Shown piece after piece: positions 17,030-27,687 of a DNA stretch of 64,000 nucleotides. Made by a program: the position numbers and the translations under genes. Within the stretch, counting starts at the first letter, position 1; every line of letters begins with the position of its first letter. The stretch lies in NCBI RefSeq assembly GCF_001424485.1, contig NZ_LMQC01000003.1, forward strand, positions 1-64,000, given 5' to 3'. Under the pieces are notes generated by a model. That model was not told where the DNA came from, ran no database searches, and saw nothing but the letters and a program-made list of their open reading frames with translations. The DNA is from Modestobacter sp. Leaf380. Its GTDB lineage: Bacteria > Actinomycetota > Actinomycetes > Mycobacteriales > Geodermatophilaceae.

Positions 17030-18564
17030 CCGACGAGCTCCTTCTCCTGGGTCATGAGGGTCATGAGGCGTTCCTGGGTGGCTTCGGCCACGGGCATCTG
17101 CCCGGTGATGCGGCCGGCCGAGAGGGTGTAGACGCGGTCACAGATGCCGAGCAGCTCGGGCAGCTCGGAGGAGATGACCACCACGGCCTTCCCGGCAGCG
17201 ACCAGCTTGTTGATGATCGTGTAGATCTCGTACTTGGCGCCGACGTCGATGCCGCGGGTGGGCTCGTCGAGGATCAGCACGTCGGGGTCGGTGAGCAGCC
17301 ACTTGGACAGCACGACCTTCTGCTGGTTGCCACCGGAGAGCTTGCCGACGATCGACTTCACCGTGGGCGCCTTGATGTTCATCGACCGGCGCCCCTCCTC
17401 GGCCGCCTTGGCCTCCTCGTTGGCGTCCACGAAGCCCCGGGTGGACAGCTTGTCCAGGGCGGCGGCCGAGTTGTTGCGGGCGATGTCGTCGATGAGGTTG
17501 AGGCCGTACTTCTTCCGGTCCTCGGTGGCGTAGGCGATGCCGGCGTCGATGGCCTCGGCGACGTTGCGCGCCTTGACCTCCTTGCCGTACATGAAGACCC
17601 GGCCGTCGACGTAGGTGCCGTAGGAGCGGCCGAAGACGCTCATCGCCAGCTCGGTGCGCCCGGCGCCCATGAGGCCGGCGATGCCGACGACCTCGCCGGC
17701 CCGCACGTCGAAGCTGGCGTGGTCGACGACGAGGCGGTCCTGGCTGGGGTGCTTGACCGTCCAGTCCTCGACCCGCAGGACCTCCTCGCCCGGGTGCGAC
17801 TCGCGCTCGGGGTAGTAGGAGTCCAGGGCGCGACCGACCATCAGCCGGATGATCCGGTCGACGTCGACGGTGGGGTCGGCCATGTCCAGGGTCTCGACCG
17901 TCTGGCCGTCCCGGATGATCGTGGTGTGGTCGGCGATCGCGTCGATCTCGTTGAGCTTGTGCGAGATGATGATCGAGGTGATCCCGCGGTCCTTGAGGCC
18001 GCGGATCAGCCCGAGCAGGTGCGCGGAGTCGGTGTCGTTCAGCGCAGCGGTGGGCTCGTCCAGGATGAGCAGCTTCACGTCCTTGGACAGCGCCTTGGCG
18101 ATCTCCACCAGCTGCTGCTTGCCGACCCCGAGCGTGCCGACCGGGGTGGTGGGGCTCTCGTCGAGGCCGACCTCGCGCAGCAGCTTGCCCGCCTCGGCGT
18201 TGGCCAGGTTCCAGTCGATGAGACCGAACCGGCCGCGCTTCTCGCTGCCCAGGAAGATGTTCTCGGCGATCGAGAGGTAGGGCACCAGGGCGAGCTCCTG
18301 GTGGATGATCACGATGCCCGCGTGCTCGGAGTCGCGGATGCCGCTGAACGAGCAGACCTGCCCGTCGAAGACGATCTCGCCCTCGTACTCACCCGCCGGG
18401 TAGACCCCGGACAGGACCTTCATCAGCGTCGACTTGCCGGCGCCGTTCTCCCCGCAGATGGCGTGGACCTCGCCGCGCGACACCGCCAGGGTGACGTCGG
18501 AGAGGGCCTTGACCCCGGGGAACGTCTTGGTGATGGAGCGCATCTCGAGGATGTGGTCGGCCAT
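17026..18564 (-). CDS. gguA: Sugar ABC transporter ATP-binding protein (GguA/MmsA/XylG type)
   Basis: A 512-residue protein with two fused ABC ATPase domains. The first has Walker [15 protein letters not shown] near residue 38, a signature region read here as [15 protein letters not shown], and Walker [13 protein letters not shown]. The second has the degenerate P-loop [16 protein letters not shown], usual for this family, then the signature [15 protein letters not shown] and Walker [17 protein letters not shown]. It powers monosaccharide import with the following permease. It is separated from the binding-protein gene by about 180 bases containing three hairpins, which would lower its expression relative to that protein. 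Confidence 0.95.
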   Translation of the reverse strand: MADHILEMRSITKTFPGVKALSDVTLAVSRGEVHAICGENGAGKSTLMKVLSGVYPAGEYEGEIVFDGQVCSFSGIRDSEHAGIVIIHQELALVPYLSIAENIFLGSEKRGRFGLIDWNLANAEAGKLLREVGLDESPTTPVGTLGVGKQQLVEIAKALSKDVKLLILDEPTAALNDTDSAHLLGLIRGLKDRGITSIIISHKLNEIDAIADHTTIIRDGQTVETLDMADPTVDVDRIIRLMVGRALDSYYPERESHPGEEVLRVEDWTVKHPSQDRLVVDHASFDVRAGEVVGIAGLMGAGRTELAMSVFGRSYGTYVDGRVFMYGKEVKARNVAEAIDAGIAYATEDRKKYGLNLIDDIARNNSAAALDKLSTRGFVDANEEAKAAEEGRRSMNIKAPTVKSIVGKLSGGNQQKVVLSKWLLTDPDVLILDEPTRGIDVGAKYEIYTIINKLVAAGKAVVVISSELPELLGICDRVYTLSAGRITGQMPVAEATQERLMTLMTQEKELVG

Positions 18565-18617
18565 GGACTCCGTCGTCTCACTCGGTGGTGCCGGACTGCT
18601 GCTGTGCTCGTGCAGAG

Positions 18618-18730
18618 GGCGCCCCCTGGGGGACGCCGGGTGGTGCCCGTCGCGGCCACCCGGGGGTGACCGCGACGGTGCCGCGTGGTGCCGGTCGGGT
18701 CCGGCAGCCTGCGCTGCCGGACCCGACCGG
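18618..18730 (-). terminator. Three tandem hairpins between chvE and gguA
   Basis: Reading with transcription, a perfect 17-bp stem (CCGGTCGGGTCCGGCAG and complement, 6-base loop) starts 15 bases after the chvE stop. It is followed by an imperfect 14-bp hairpin (CGTCGCGG arms) and a short GGCG/CGCC hairpin. They probably cause partial termination or protect the chvE mRNA 3' end so that binding protein exceeds transporter. Confidence 0.75.
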
Positions 18731-18744
18731 GTCTGCGGGGTGGG

Positions 18745-19899
18745 TCAGTCGGCCTGGCCGGCCTCGACCTCGGCCTCGGTGTAGTAACCCGAGTCCACCA
18801 GGACCGACGCGATGTCGTCGGCGTAGACCGTCTCGACGGGCAGCAGGTAGGACGGGACCACCTTGACGCCGTTGTCGTAGGTCTCGGTGTCGTTGGCCTC
18901 CGGCTCGCCGTCCTCGAGGAACGCGGTCGCCGCAGCCACGGCCTGCTCGGCCAGGTTGCGGGTGTCCTTGAAGATGGTCGAGCTCTGCACACCGTCGTTG
19001 ATCAGCTTGACCGAGGCGATCTCGGCGTCCTGACCGGTGACCACGGGGAGCGGACGCGGCGTGGAGGCCAGGTCCGGGCCGTAGCCGGTGTTCTGCAGGG
19101 CGGTGATGATGCCGCGCGAGATGCCGTCGTAGGGCGACAGGACGCCGTTGAGCACGGTGCCGTCGTTGTACGTGCCGGTCAGCAGGGTGTCCATGCGCGC
19201 CTGGGCGGTGGCCTGGTCCCAACGGAGGGTGGCGGCCTGCTCGATCGACGTCTGGCCCGAGGGGACGACGAGCGTGCCGTCGTCGATCAGCGGCTGCAGG
19301 ATCGACATCGCACCGTCGAAGAAGAAGGTGGCGTTGTTGTCGTCCAGCGAGCCGGCGAACAGCTCGACGTTGAACGGGCCGGTCGCGGTGCCGGCGCCGC
19401 CGTCGGCGGTCTGCAGGCCGAGGCCGGTCAGCAGGGCGTTGGCCTGGGCCACGCCGACGGAGAAGTTGTCGAACGTGACGTAGAAGTCGACGTTCTCGCT
19501 GTCGCGGATGAGGCGGTCGTAGGCGATGACCTCGATGCCCTCGGCGGCGGCGTTCTCCAGCTGCGGCGCCAGCGCGGTGCCGTCGACGGCCGCGATGATC
19601 AGGACGTCGACGCCCTCGGTGATCATCTGGTCGACCTGCTGGGACTGGGTGGGGATGTCGTCGTTGGCGTACTGCAGCTCGACGTTGTAGCCGGCGTCCT
19701 CGAGCTGGGACTTCACGTTGTCGCCGTCGGCGATCCAACGCTCGGAGGTCTGGGTCGGCATCGAGACGCCGATCGTGAGGTCGCCGGCGTCGGCGTCAGC
19801 CGTGTCGTCGCCGCCGCCGCCGGCGCCACCGCCGCCGCACGCGGTCAGGCCGAACGCCAGTGCGGCGCCCAGGGCGGTCAACCGGAGCTTGTTGCTCAC
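18745..19899 (-). CDS. chvE: Sugar-binding lipoprotein (ChvE family)
   Basis: A 384-residue periplasmic-binding-protein type 1 receptor. The N-terminus is a lipoprotein signal: basic MSNKLR, a hydrophobic stretch, and the lipobox LTAC with the modified cysteine at residue 21, followed by a Gly-rich linker. The mature protein begins LTIGVSMPTQTSERWIADGD, a typical ChvE/xylose-binding-protein start, and contains DVLIIAAVDGTAL, EVIAYDRLI and PVVTGQDAEIAS. It would capture arabinose or related sugars outside the membrane and deliver them to GguB. It heads the operon and has a LacI-type operator and a Crp-like site upstream. Confidence 0.93.
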   Translation of the reverse strand: MSNKLRLTALGAALAFGLTACGGGGAGGGGDDTADADAGDLTIGVSMPTQTSERWIADGDNVKSQLEDAGYNVELQYANDDIPTQSQQVDQMITEGVDVLIIAAVDGTALAPQLENAAAEGIEVIAYDRLIRDSENVDFYVTFDNFSVGVAQANALLTGLGLQTADGGAGTATGPFNVELFAGSLDDNNATFFFDGAMSILQPLIDDGTLVVPSGQTSIEQAATLRWDQATAQARMDTLLTGTYNDGTVLNGVLSPYDGISRGIITALQNTGYGPDLASTPRPLPVVTGQDAEIASVKLINDGVQSSTIFKDTRNLAEQAVAAATAFLEDGEPEANDTETYDNGVKVVPSYLLPVETVYADDIASVLVDSGYYTEAEVEAGQAD

Positions 19900-19954
19900 T
19901 CGTGTCTCCTCTTCGAGAACTTCTGCCCGCCGTTGATCAGGCGCTCAGGCCCGC

Positions 19955-19970
19955 TGTGCGAGCGCTCACA
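19955..19970. promoter_or_regulatory. Crp/GlxR-like site upstream of chvE
   Basis: TGTGCGAGCGCTCACA matches TGTGA-N6-TCACA at 9 of 10 specified positions. It abuts the LacI-type operator. Binding by a cAMP-receptor protein is inferred. Confidence 0.55.
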
Positions 19971-19971
19971 T

Positions 19972-19985
19972 TGTGAGCGTTAACA
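19972..19985. promoter_or_regulatory. LacI-family operator upstream of chvE
   Basis: TGTGAGCGTTAACA matches the araB operator (TGTTAGCGCTAACA) in 12 of 14 positions and lies 9 bases downstream of a TTGACG -35 candidate, where a repressor would block transcription. Confidence 0.7.
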
Positions 19986-20302
19986 AGCGGGTCCCGTCAA
20001 GAGGCGGACCGCAGCAAAGCGTCACGTTCTCGTAACGATGGAGACGGCCGCCTGTAACCCGACGGCGGGGCGAACGGGCTGATCCGGGCGCCGTCGCCCT
20101 GGGTGTTCGCGGCGGAACGCAGACAGACGGTTGTGTTCGGGATCACTCGGGCCACACGATGCCGGCGGGCCCCACTCACCCCGACGGGGGTCCTGGACCC
20201 GGCCCGGCTGCAGGACCGTCGGGGACCGGTCGAACCACCTGCTGACGACGTACACCGGTCAAACCACGGCCGTGCCGCCCCCGACGAGGAGAGACCCGCG
20301 CC

Positions 20303-21397
20303 GTGGCCCACCGGAAGCCCACCCTGCCCACCCGGGCCGCGCTGCGCCGCGGCACCGGCGCGCGGGACCCCCTGCTCGCCGCCCGCACCGCGACCGCCGT
20401 GCTGGTGGCCGCCGCGGTGGTCCTGGCCGTCTTCTCCGTCACCGACCCCGCCACCGACACCCCGGCCGAGCGCAACGGCACCTGGGCCGTCGTCGTCGTG
20501 CTGTCGATCGCCGCCGCCCTGCTGCGCCGGGCCGACCCCGTCGCCGTCGACCGCTCCGGGCTGTTCACCATCGTCCCCACCGGCGGCGCGCTGCTGGTCT
20601 GCGGGCTCAACGCGTTCACCGCGGACACCTCCGCGGCGGCGCAGGTCTTCGTCGTCCTGCCCACGCTGTGGGCGGCCTCGCAGCTGCGCGGGGTGGGCGC
20701 CTGGACCGTGGGGGTCGTCGCTGCGGTCGCCCACACCGCCGTGGTCACCTCGCTGGAACCGCTGGGCCGGGCCGTGCCCGACGTCGTCTTCGTCGCCTGC
20801 ACCCTGGGCCTGGCCACCGCGCTGCTCGTGCACGCCGGGGACCGGCAGGAGGAGCTCGTGGGCGCCCTGCGCCGGCAGGCCGCCGTCGACCCGCTCACCG
20901 GACTGGTCACCCGCCGGGTCCTCGACGACGCGCTGGCCAGCGCCCTGTCCGCCGTCGCCGGACAGGGCACGGCCCTGGTGCTCGTCGACGTCGACTCCTT
21001 CAAGTCGGTCAACGACCGGCTGGGCCACCCGGTCGGCGACGACGCGCTGCGCCACCTCGGGGAGGTCCTGCGCAGCGCGGTCCGCGACAGCGACGCCGTG
21101 GTCAGCCGGATGGGCGGCGACGAGCTCGCCGTCCTGCTGCCCGGCTGCCCGCCCGAGGTCGCCGAACGTCGTGCCCACGAGCTGCTGACCGCCGTCCGGG
21201 CGGCCCCGCTGCCGCTGGCCGACGGCGCCCTCCTGCCGCTCACCGTCAGCATCGGGGTCGCGCACTCCCCCGGGCACGCCGCCGGCCTGCGGCCGCTCTA
21301 CGCCGCCGCCGACGCCGCCCTCTACGAGGCCAAGCGCGGGGGCCGCGACCGGGTCGGGGTCGCGGGCCCCCGGGGCGTCGCCGTCAGCGGAGGGTGA
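20303..21397 (+). CDS. Membrane GGDEF diguanylate cyclase
   Basis: A 364-residue protein predicted to make cyclic di-GMP from two GTP. The first about 185 residues contain six hydrophobic helices. A complete GGDEF domain follows (about residues 195-350) with VDPLTGLVTRRVLDDAL, LVLVDVDSFKSVNDRLGHPV and the active-site loop SRMGGDELAVLLPG (GGDEL at 271-275, an active variant). The inhibitory RxxD is not at its usual spacing. It is a close paralogue of the GGDEF gene near the right end of the window: sequence is shared through the cyclase domain and the membrane domain has the same layout (FSVxDPAT after helix 1). The GTG follows a GAGGAGAG site. Its 3' end overlaps the convergent SEC-C gene by 14 bases. 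Confidence 0.92.
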   Translation: MAHRKPTLPTRAALRRGTGARDPLLAARTATAVLVAAAVVLAVFSVTDPATDTPAERNGTWAVVVVLSIAAALLRRADPVAVDRSGLFTIVPTGGALLVCGLNAFTADTSAAAQVFVVLPTLWAASQLRGVGAWTVGVVAAVAHTAVVTSLEPLGRAVPDVVFVACTLGLATALLVHAGDRQEELVGALRRQAAVDPLTGLVTRRVLDDALASALSAVAGQGTALVLVDVDSFKSVNDRLGHPVGDDALRHLGEVLRSAVRDSDAVVSRMGGDELAVLLPGCPPEVAERRAHELLTAVRAAPLPLADGALLPLTVSIGVAHSPGHAAGLRPLYAAADAALYEAKRGGRDRVGVAGPRGVAVSGG

Positions 21398-22337
21398 CCT
21401 GCCGGGACAGCAGCCCGGCGCGCGACCGGCGCTCGTCGGTGGTCAGCGGGTCGGTGACGGCCAGCGCCGCCTCCAGCCGGGTCTGCAGCTGCGCAGCCGG
21501 CTCGGCCCAGTCGGCGGCCGGCGTCTCGGCCGGCACGTCCCACACCGGGACGACGAGGCCGTGCGCGCGGAAGGCCCCGGCGTACTTGGTGCCCTCCCCC
21601 AGCGACAGCTGCTCCGCGGCGCCGAGACGGGCCAGCGCGTCCAGCAGCTGCTCCTCGGGCTCGGGGCGCACCCAGCGCACGTGCGCCCGGTCGGTGGCCG
21701 GCCGGCACCAGTAGGCGGCCTCGAGCCCCTCGAGCCGCACGGTCGGGATGATCGCCTCGTTGGCGCGCTCGAGCCCGGCCAGCGCGGCGGCGTTGGCGCC
21801 GGTGCCCTCGAGCCAGAAGCCGAAGTCCTCGCGGACGGTGACCTCCAGCGGGGCGGCCGGGTCCAGCAGCTCCTGCAGCCGGGGACCTGCCGAGCCCTCC
21901 GCGCCGATCGGGCCCGGGTCGACCGGGTTGCCGGCCGGCGCGTCGAGCGCGGCCGCCAGCGCGGTGCCCAGGTCGCGGCTGACGTCGTCGGAGGAGGCGG
22001 CCAGCTGGACGCCGATCATCACCTCGCCGTTGGCCCGCACCAGGCCCGGAGAGCCTCCGGGCAGCACGCTGGCCAGGGTGGCCGTGCGGCCGTCCGTCGT
22101 GGTCAGCACGGCGGTGGCGGCGGGCACCAGCTCGCGCAGCGCCACCCAGTCGCACTCCCCGGCCAGGCCCTCGAAGGGGCGGGCGACGACGGGGGCGTAG
22201 GCCGATCCGTGGCAGTGCTTGTACTTGCGGCCGGACCCGCAGGGGCACGGCGCCTTGGGGTTGACCGCCCCGTCGGCGGCGGGGGCGGTGGAGCCGGCGG
22301 GGGCGGCGGGACGACGACGGGGTGCGGTGCGGGCCAT
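21384..22337 (-). CDS. DUF5926-type protein with SEC-C zinc motif
   Basis: A 317-residue protein with a basic N-terminus and a SEC-C metal-binding motif (APCPCGSGRKYKHCHG, about residues 31-46). In SecA and unrelated proteins this motif binds zinc and contacts ribosomes or other partners. The remaining about 270 residues are an acidic-to-neutral globular domain that fits the actinobacterial DUF5926 family, of unknown function. The ATG gives MARTAPRRRP. The gene is divergent from the P450 gene with 69 bases between starts. A role with SecA or in translation would be speculation. Confidence 0.75.
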   Translation of the reverse strand: MARTAPRRRPAAPAGSTAPAADGAVNPKAPCPCGSGRKYKHCHGSAYAPVVARPFEGLAGECDWVALRELVPAATAVLTTTDGRTATLASVLPGGSPGLVRANGEVMIGVQLAASSDDVSRDLGTALAAALDAPAGNPVDPGPIGAEGSAGPRLQELLDPAAPLEVTVREDFGFWLEGTGANAAALAGLERANEAIIPTVRLEGLEAAYWCRPATDRAHVRWVRPEPEEQLLDALARLGAAEQLSLGEGTKYAGAFRAHGLVVPVWDVPAETPAADWAEPAAQLQTRLEAALAVTDPLTTDERRSRAGLLSRQVTLR

Positions 22338-22406
22338 GCGCCCGACCCTATGCGGGACCGGGGGCCGACCGGCCGGACCCCGACCGGGCAGGTGCACACT
22401 CGCCGG

Positions 22407-23597
22407 GTGCTCGACCTGACCGATCCCGCGTTCGTCGACGACCCCTACCCCGCGTTCGCCGCGGCCCGCGCGGTGGCGCCGGTGCAGTGGGACGAGGGCC
22501 TGGGCATGTGGCTGGCCTACGGGCACGCCGAGGCCAACGCGGTGCTGCGGACCCGCGCGCTGGGCCGGATCTGGACCGACCGGGAGCCCGCCGAGCGGTT
22601 CGGCCAGTTCAACCTGGTGCACCGCAACGCGATCCTGGAGATGGAGCCGCCGGACCACACCCGGCTGCGCCGGCTGATCAGCACCGCCTTCGCCCGCGGC
22701 CACGTCGAGCGGCTGCGCCCGTGGGTCGAGGAGCTCGCCGGGCGGCTGGTGGACGGGATGGTCGAGGAGTCCGCGGGCAGCGCGCCGGTGGACCTGTTCG
22801 CCGGGATGGCCGAGCAGCTGCCGGTCGCCGTCATCGCCGAGCTGCTGGGCGTGCCCGAGGCCGACCGGCACCTGCTCCGGCCCTGGTCCAACGCGATCGT
22901 GAAGATGTACGAGTACGGCCGCACCACCGAGGTCGAGGACGCCGCGGAGACCGCGGCCGCCGAGTTCGTCGAGTACCTGCGCGGGCTGGCCGCCGAGCGC
23001 CGCCGCGTCCCCGGCGACGACCTGCTCACGCACCTGGTCACCGCCCGGGACGCCGACGGCGACCGGCTGACCGAGGACGAGCTGGTCACCACCTGCGTGC
23101 TGCTGCTCAACGCCGGGCACGAGGCCACCGTCAACGTCACCGGCAACGGCCTGCTGGCCCTGCTGCAGCACCCCGGCGAGCTGGCCCGGCTGCGGGCGGA
23201 CCCGGCGCTGCTGCCGACGGCGATCGAGGAGCTGATGCGCTTCGACTCACCGCTGCAGCTCTTCGAGCGCACCGCCACCGCCGACGTCGAGATCGGCGGG
23301 GTCACCGTGCAGCGGGGGCAGAAGATCGCGGCGCTGCTGGGCAGCGGCAACCACGACCCGGCGGTCTTCGCCGAGCCCGACCGGCTCGACGTCGGCCGGA
23401 CGGAGAACCCGCACATCTCCTTCGGCGCCGGCGTGCACTTCTGCATCGGCGCCCCGCTGGCCCGGGTGGAGCTGCAGGCCTCCTTCAGCGCGCTGCTGGA
23501 CCGGACCTCGCGGATCGAGCTGCCCGCACCGCCGCGGCGCCGTCCCGAGTTCGTGATCCGCGGGCTGGCCGAGCTGCCGATCGTGCTGCACCGCTGA
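22407..23597 (+). CDS. Cytochrome P450
   Basis: A 396-residue soluble bacterial P450, a haem monooxygenase needing ferredoxin and reductase. The haem-ligand loop is FGAGVHFCIGAPLAR near the C-terminus; the I-helix oxygen-activation motif is LLLNAGHEATVN; the K-helix ExxR is EELMR; and the N-terminal region has the usual DPAFVDDPYPAF. The GTG start is favoured because CACACT lies six bases upstream, fitting a leaderless transcript. An in-frame GTG five codons earlier is an alternative. The substrate is unknown. No ferredoxin gene is adjacent, and the next gene is a fatty acyl-CoA ligase, so a fatty-acid or hydrophobic substrate is possible. Confidence 0.95.
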   Translation: MLDLTDPAFVDDPYPAFAAARAVAPVQWDEGLGMWLAYGHAEANAVLRTRALGRIWTDREPAERFGQFNLVHRNAILEMEPPDHTRLRRLISTAFARGHVERLRPWVEELAGRLVDGMVEESAGSAPVDLFAGMAEQLPVAVIAELLGVPEADRHLLRPWSNAIVKMYEYGRTTEVEDAAETAAAEFVEYLRGLAAERRRVPGDDLLTHLVTARDADGDRLTEDELVTTCVLLLNAGHEATVNVTGNGLLALLQHPGELARLRADPALLPTAIEELMRFDSPLQLFERTATADVEIGGVTVQRGQKIAALLGSGNHDPAVFAEPDRLDVGRTENPHISFGAGVHFCIGAPLARVELQASFSALLDRTSRIELPAPPRRRPEFVIRGLAELPIVLHR

Positions 23598-23621
23598 TCA
23601 GGGAGCTACCCACCAGTAGAT

Positions 23622-23645
23622 GGTGAGCGCGCTCACTGGCACGAT
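23622..23645 (+). promoter_or_regulatory. Crp-like site and leaderless promoter of the acyl-CoA ligase gene
   Basis: GGTGAGCGCGCTCACT, containing the perfect palindrome GTGAGCGCGCTCAC, fits TGTGA-N6-TCACA at 8 of 10 positions. It is followed by CACGAT, a TAnnnT-like -10 seven bases before the ATG. The site would cover the -35 region, a position expected for repression. Confidence 0.5.
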
Positions 23646-23652
23646 GCGGCCC

Positions 23653-25266
<1,614 letters not shown>

Positions 25267-25272
25267 CGGGAC

Positions 25273-25306
25273 CGTGCGGGGGCGCAGGTCACAGCGCCCC
25301 CGCACG
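25273..25306 (+). terminator. Hairpin terminator after the acyl-CoA ligase gene
   Basis: A 13-bp stem (CGTGCGGGGGCGC and complement) with an 8-base loop begins seven bases after the stop codon. Confidence 0.8.
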
Positions 25307-25380
25307 CCGGACCCCCGTCCTCCCCCGGGAGACCGCGGCGCCGCTGCCTGCCGTTCACCTCGTGCTGGTCCGCTGCCGGG

Positions 25381-26193
25381 GTGGACGACGAACGCCTGCT
25401 GGTGCTGCTGCCCACCTACGACGAACGCGAGTCGCTGCCACGGGTGGTGCGCCGCATCCGGGACGCCGTCCCGGGCGCCGACGTCCTCGTGGTCGACGAC
25501 GCGTCCCCCGACGGGACCGGGGCGGTCGCCGACGGGCTGGCCCGCTTCGACCCCCACGTGCACGTCCTGCACCGCGGCGGGAAGGCCGGCCTGGGCGCCG
25601 CCTACCTGGCCGGCTTCGCGTGGGGTCTGCAGCGGGGCTACGACGTCCTGGTCGAGATGGACGCCGACGGCTCCCACCAGCCCGAGGAGCTGCCCCGCCT
25701 CCTGGACGGGCTGACCGGTGCCGATGTCGTGCTGGGTTCGCGCTGGGTGCCCGGCGGCCGGGTGGTGGACTGGCCGCTGCACCGCCGGCTGCTGTCCCGG
25801 GGCGGCAGCGCCTACGCGCGGTGGGCGCTGGGCCTGCAGCTGCGCGACGTGACGGGCGGCTACCGGGCGTTCCGGCGGGAGGTGCTCGAGGAGCTGGACC
25901 TGACCCGGGTGGCCTCCCAGGGGTACTGCTTCCAGATCGACCTGGCGTGGCGGGCGCTGCGGGCGGGCTGCCGGGTGGCGGAGGTGCCGATCACCTTCGT
26001 CGAGCGCACCAGCGGCGCCTCCAAGATGAGCGGCTCGATCGTCGGTGAGTCCCTGGTCCGGGTGACCGGCTGGGCCGTGGCCGAGCGGACCGCCCAGCTG
26101 GCCCGGGTGCTGCGGGGCGAGCCGACGCGGGTCCGGCCGGTCCCGGTCCGGCACCGCCGGGCGGACCGGCTCGAGTTGGACGGCGCGGCCTGA
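25381..26193 (+). CDS. Polyprenyl-phosphate mannose synthase (Ppm1-like glycosyltransferase 2)
   Basis: A 270-residue cytoplasmic GT-A glycosyltransferase predicted to transfer mannose from GDP-mannose to polyprenyl phosphate, giving the donor for lipomannan and protein mannosylation. Visible motifs are LLPTYDERESLP, LVVDDASPDGTG, the metal/nucleotide motif EMDADGSHQPEEL, GSRWVPGGRV, and the DPM1-type RDVTGGYRAFRREVL and SQGYCFQIDL. There is no C-terminal membrane domain, so this is the single-domain type that usually works with a membrane partner. The downstream multispanning protein follows almost immediately and is a plausible user of the product. Confidence 0.92.
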   Translation: MDDERLLVLLPTYDERESLPRVVRRIRDAVPGADVLVVDDASPDGTGAVADGLARFDPHVHVLHRGGKAGLGAAYLAGFAWGLQRGYDVLVEMDADGSHQPEELPRLLDGLTGADVVLGSRWVPGGRVVDWPLHRRLLSRGGSAYARWALGLQLRDVTGGYRAFRREVLEELDLTRVASQGYCFQIDLAWRALRAGCRVAEVPITFVERTSGASKMSGSIVGESLVRVTGWAVAERTAQLARVLRGEPTRVRPVPVRHRRADRLELDGAA

Positions 26194-26324
26194 CCGCGGC
26201 CCCGGCCCGGGCCGCGCGGCGCCCGCGGGCGGCTGTCGGCACCGGCCCGCTGCTGCTGGCGGGCTGTCTCCTGCTGCCGTGGGTCGTCGCGCTGTCCTCG
26301 GCCCAAGCCGGCCTCACCCAGCTG

Positions 26325-27623
26325 GTGGACCTCCCGGACTGGTGGGGCGCCTGGCCGGTGCGCGCGCCCGGCGACCAGCTGGGCTGGCGGGTGACCGGGG
26401 TGCTGGCGACCACGGCCTGGGCGGGCTGCTGGGGGGCGCTGCTGCTGCGCCTGGTCCGGGCCCGCCGCACCGGACGGGGTCCGGGCACCCGGGCCCTGCT
26501 CGCGCTGGCCGCCGGCTCGGCCGCGCCCTTCCTCACCGGCGGTCCGGTGGGCAGCCTGGACGTCAACAGCTACGCCGCGGTCGGCCGGCTGGCCCACCTG
26601 GGGCTGGACCCCTACCGGGTCTTCCCGATCGCCCTGGACGACGCGTTCGGCGCGGCGGTCGACCCGCTCTGGCGGCAGACACCGACGCCCTACGGACCGC
26701 TGCAGGTGGCCCTGTTCCGCGGGGTCGCCGAGCTGGCCGGCACCGACCAGCGACTGGCCGTGCTGCTGGTGCGCGCGGTGGCCGTGCTGGCACTGGTGGC
26801 GGCGGTCGCGCTGGTGGTGCGGGTCGCCGACCCCCGCGACCGGGCGCTGGCCGTCGCCCTGACCGCGGCCAACCCGCTGGTCGTGGTGCACGTCGTCGCC
26901 GGGGCCCACGTCGACGTGCTGATCGGGCTGGGTGCGGTCGCGGTCGTGCTGCTGGCCGGCCGCGGGTGGGTGACCACGGCGATGGCGGTCGCGGTGCTGC
27001 TCGCCTTCGTCAAGCTCCCCGGGGCCGTGCTGGCCGGGTACGTGCTGCTGCGCGTCGTGCGCACCCGGGGCCCCGTCGTCCCGACGGTCGTGTCCGCGCT
27101 GCTGACGACCGGGCTGGTGCTGGTGCTGCTCCCGCACCCGTTGGGCTGGGTGGAGGCCCTCGGCGTGCCCGGGCAGGTCCGCAACGGGACGGCGCCGAGC
27201 ACCTGGCTGGCCTACGGGCTGGCCGAGGTGGTGCCCCCCCTCGGGCTGGACGGCGCCCTGGGTGCCGCGCGTCTGGTCGTCGCCGTGGTCGGGGTCGTCC
27301 TGGCCACCCTGGTGCTGTGGCGGGCGGCGGGCGCAGGCACCCGGCAGGCCACGGGTCTGGTCGGGGTGGCACTGGTGCTCGTCGCGCTGAGCGGGCCCGC
27401 GCTCTACCCCTGGTACCTGGCCTGGGGCGCGCTGGCGGTCGCCGCGGGCGGCAGCACCCGGGCGCGCTGGGCGCTGGTCGCCCTCTCCGCGTACCTGACG
27501 CTGGCCGGCACCCTGACCGAGGGCCCGGTGGCGCAGCTGGTCTGTGCTGCCGCCGCCGCCGCTCTCGCCGCCGGCGCGGTCCGGTACACCCGCCCGGGGG
27601 TGCCGGCAGCGGTGCGGGCCTGA
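26325..27623 (+). CDS. Multispanning mannosyltransferase-like membrane protein
   Basis: A protein of at least 432 residues with about ten or more hydrophobic helices and a layout like the GT-C polyprenyl-phosphate-mannose-dependent mannosyltransferases. The first large loop contains GGPVGSLDVNSYAAVGRLAHLGLDPY, where an acidic residue (D) after the first helix is expected to be catalytic, and further loops have TPTPYGPLQ and GPALYPWYLAW, both typical. The frame stays open upstream to the preceding ppm gene and encodes another hydrophobic helix (PLLLAGCLLLPWVVALSS), yet that stretch has no ATG or GTG in frame. The true start may be a CTG overlapping the ppm stop. It would use the mannose donor made by the upstream enzyme. 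Confidence 0.75.
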   Translation: MDLPDWWGAWPVRAPGDQLGWRVTGVLATTAWAGCWGALLLRLVRARRTGRGPGTRALLALAAGSAAPFLTGGPVGSLDVNSYAAVGRLAHLGLDPYRVFPIALDDAFGAAVDPLWRQTPTPYGPLQVALFRGVAELAGTDQRLAVLLVRAVAVLALVAAVALVVRVADPRDRALAVALTAANPLVVVHVVAGAHVDVLIGLGAVAVVLLAGRGWVTTAMAVAVLLAFVKLPGAVLAGYVLLRVVRTRGPVVPTVVSALLTTGLVLVLLPHPLGWVEALGVPGQVRNGTAPSTWLAYGLAEVVPPLGLDGALGAARLVVAVVGVVLATLVLWRAAGAGTRQATGLVGVALVLVALSGPALYPWYLAWGALAVAAGGSTRARWALVALSAYLTLAGTLTEGPVAQLVCAAAAAALAAGAVRYTRPGVPAAVRA

Positions 27624-27687
27624 CCCGATCGGGCCAGGTCGGGGCGTTCGGCTGGAGCGTGCGCCCCGGGCGGCCGACGACGAGGTC

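Larger units (their letters stand above)
19900..20302. other. 403-bp divergent intergenic region upstream of chvE
   Basis: It holds the chvE regulatory sites: a Crp-like site, a LacI-type operator, and a possible -35 TTGACG (read on the minus strand as the complement of bases 19995-20000). The right-hand half, leading to the GGDEF gene, has no convincing promoter; GAGGAG just before the GTG is its ribosome-binding site. No small gene is apparent. Confidence 0.6.
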
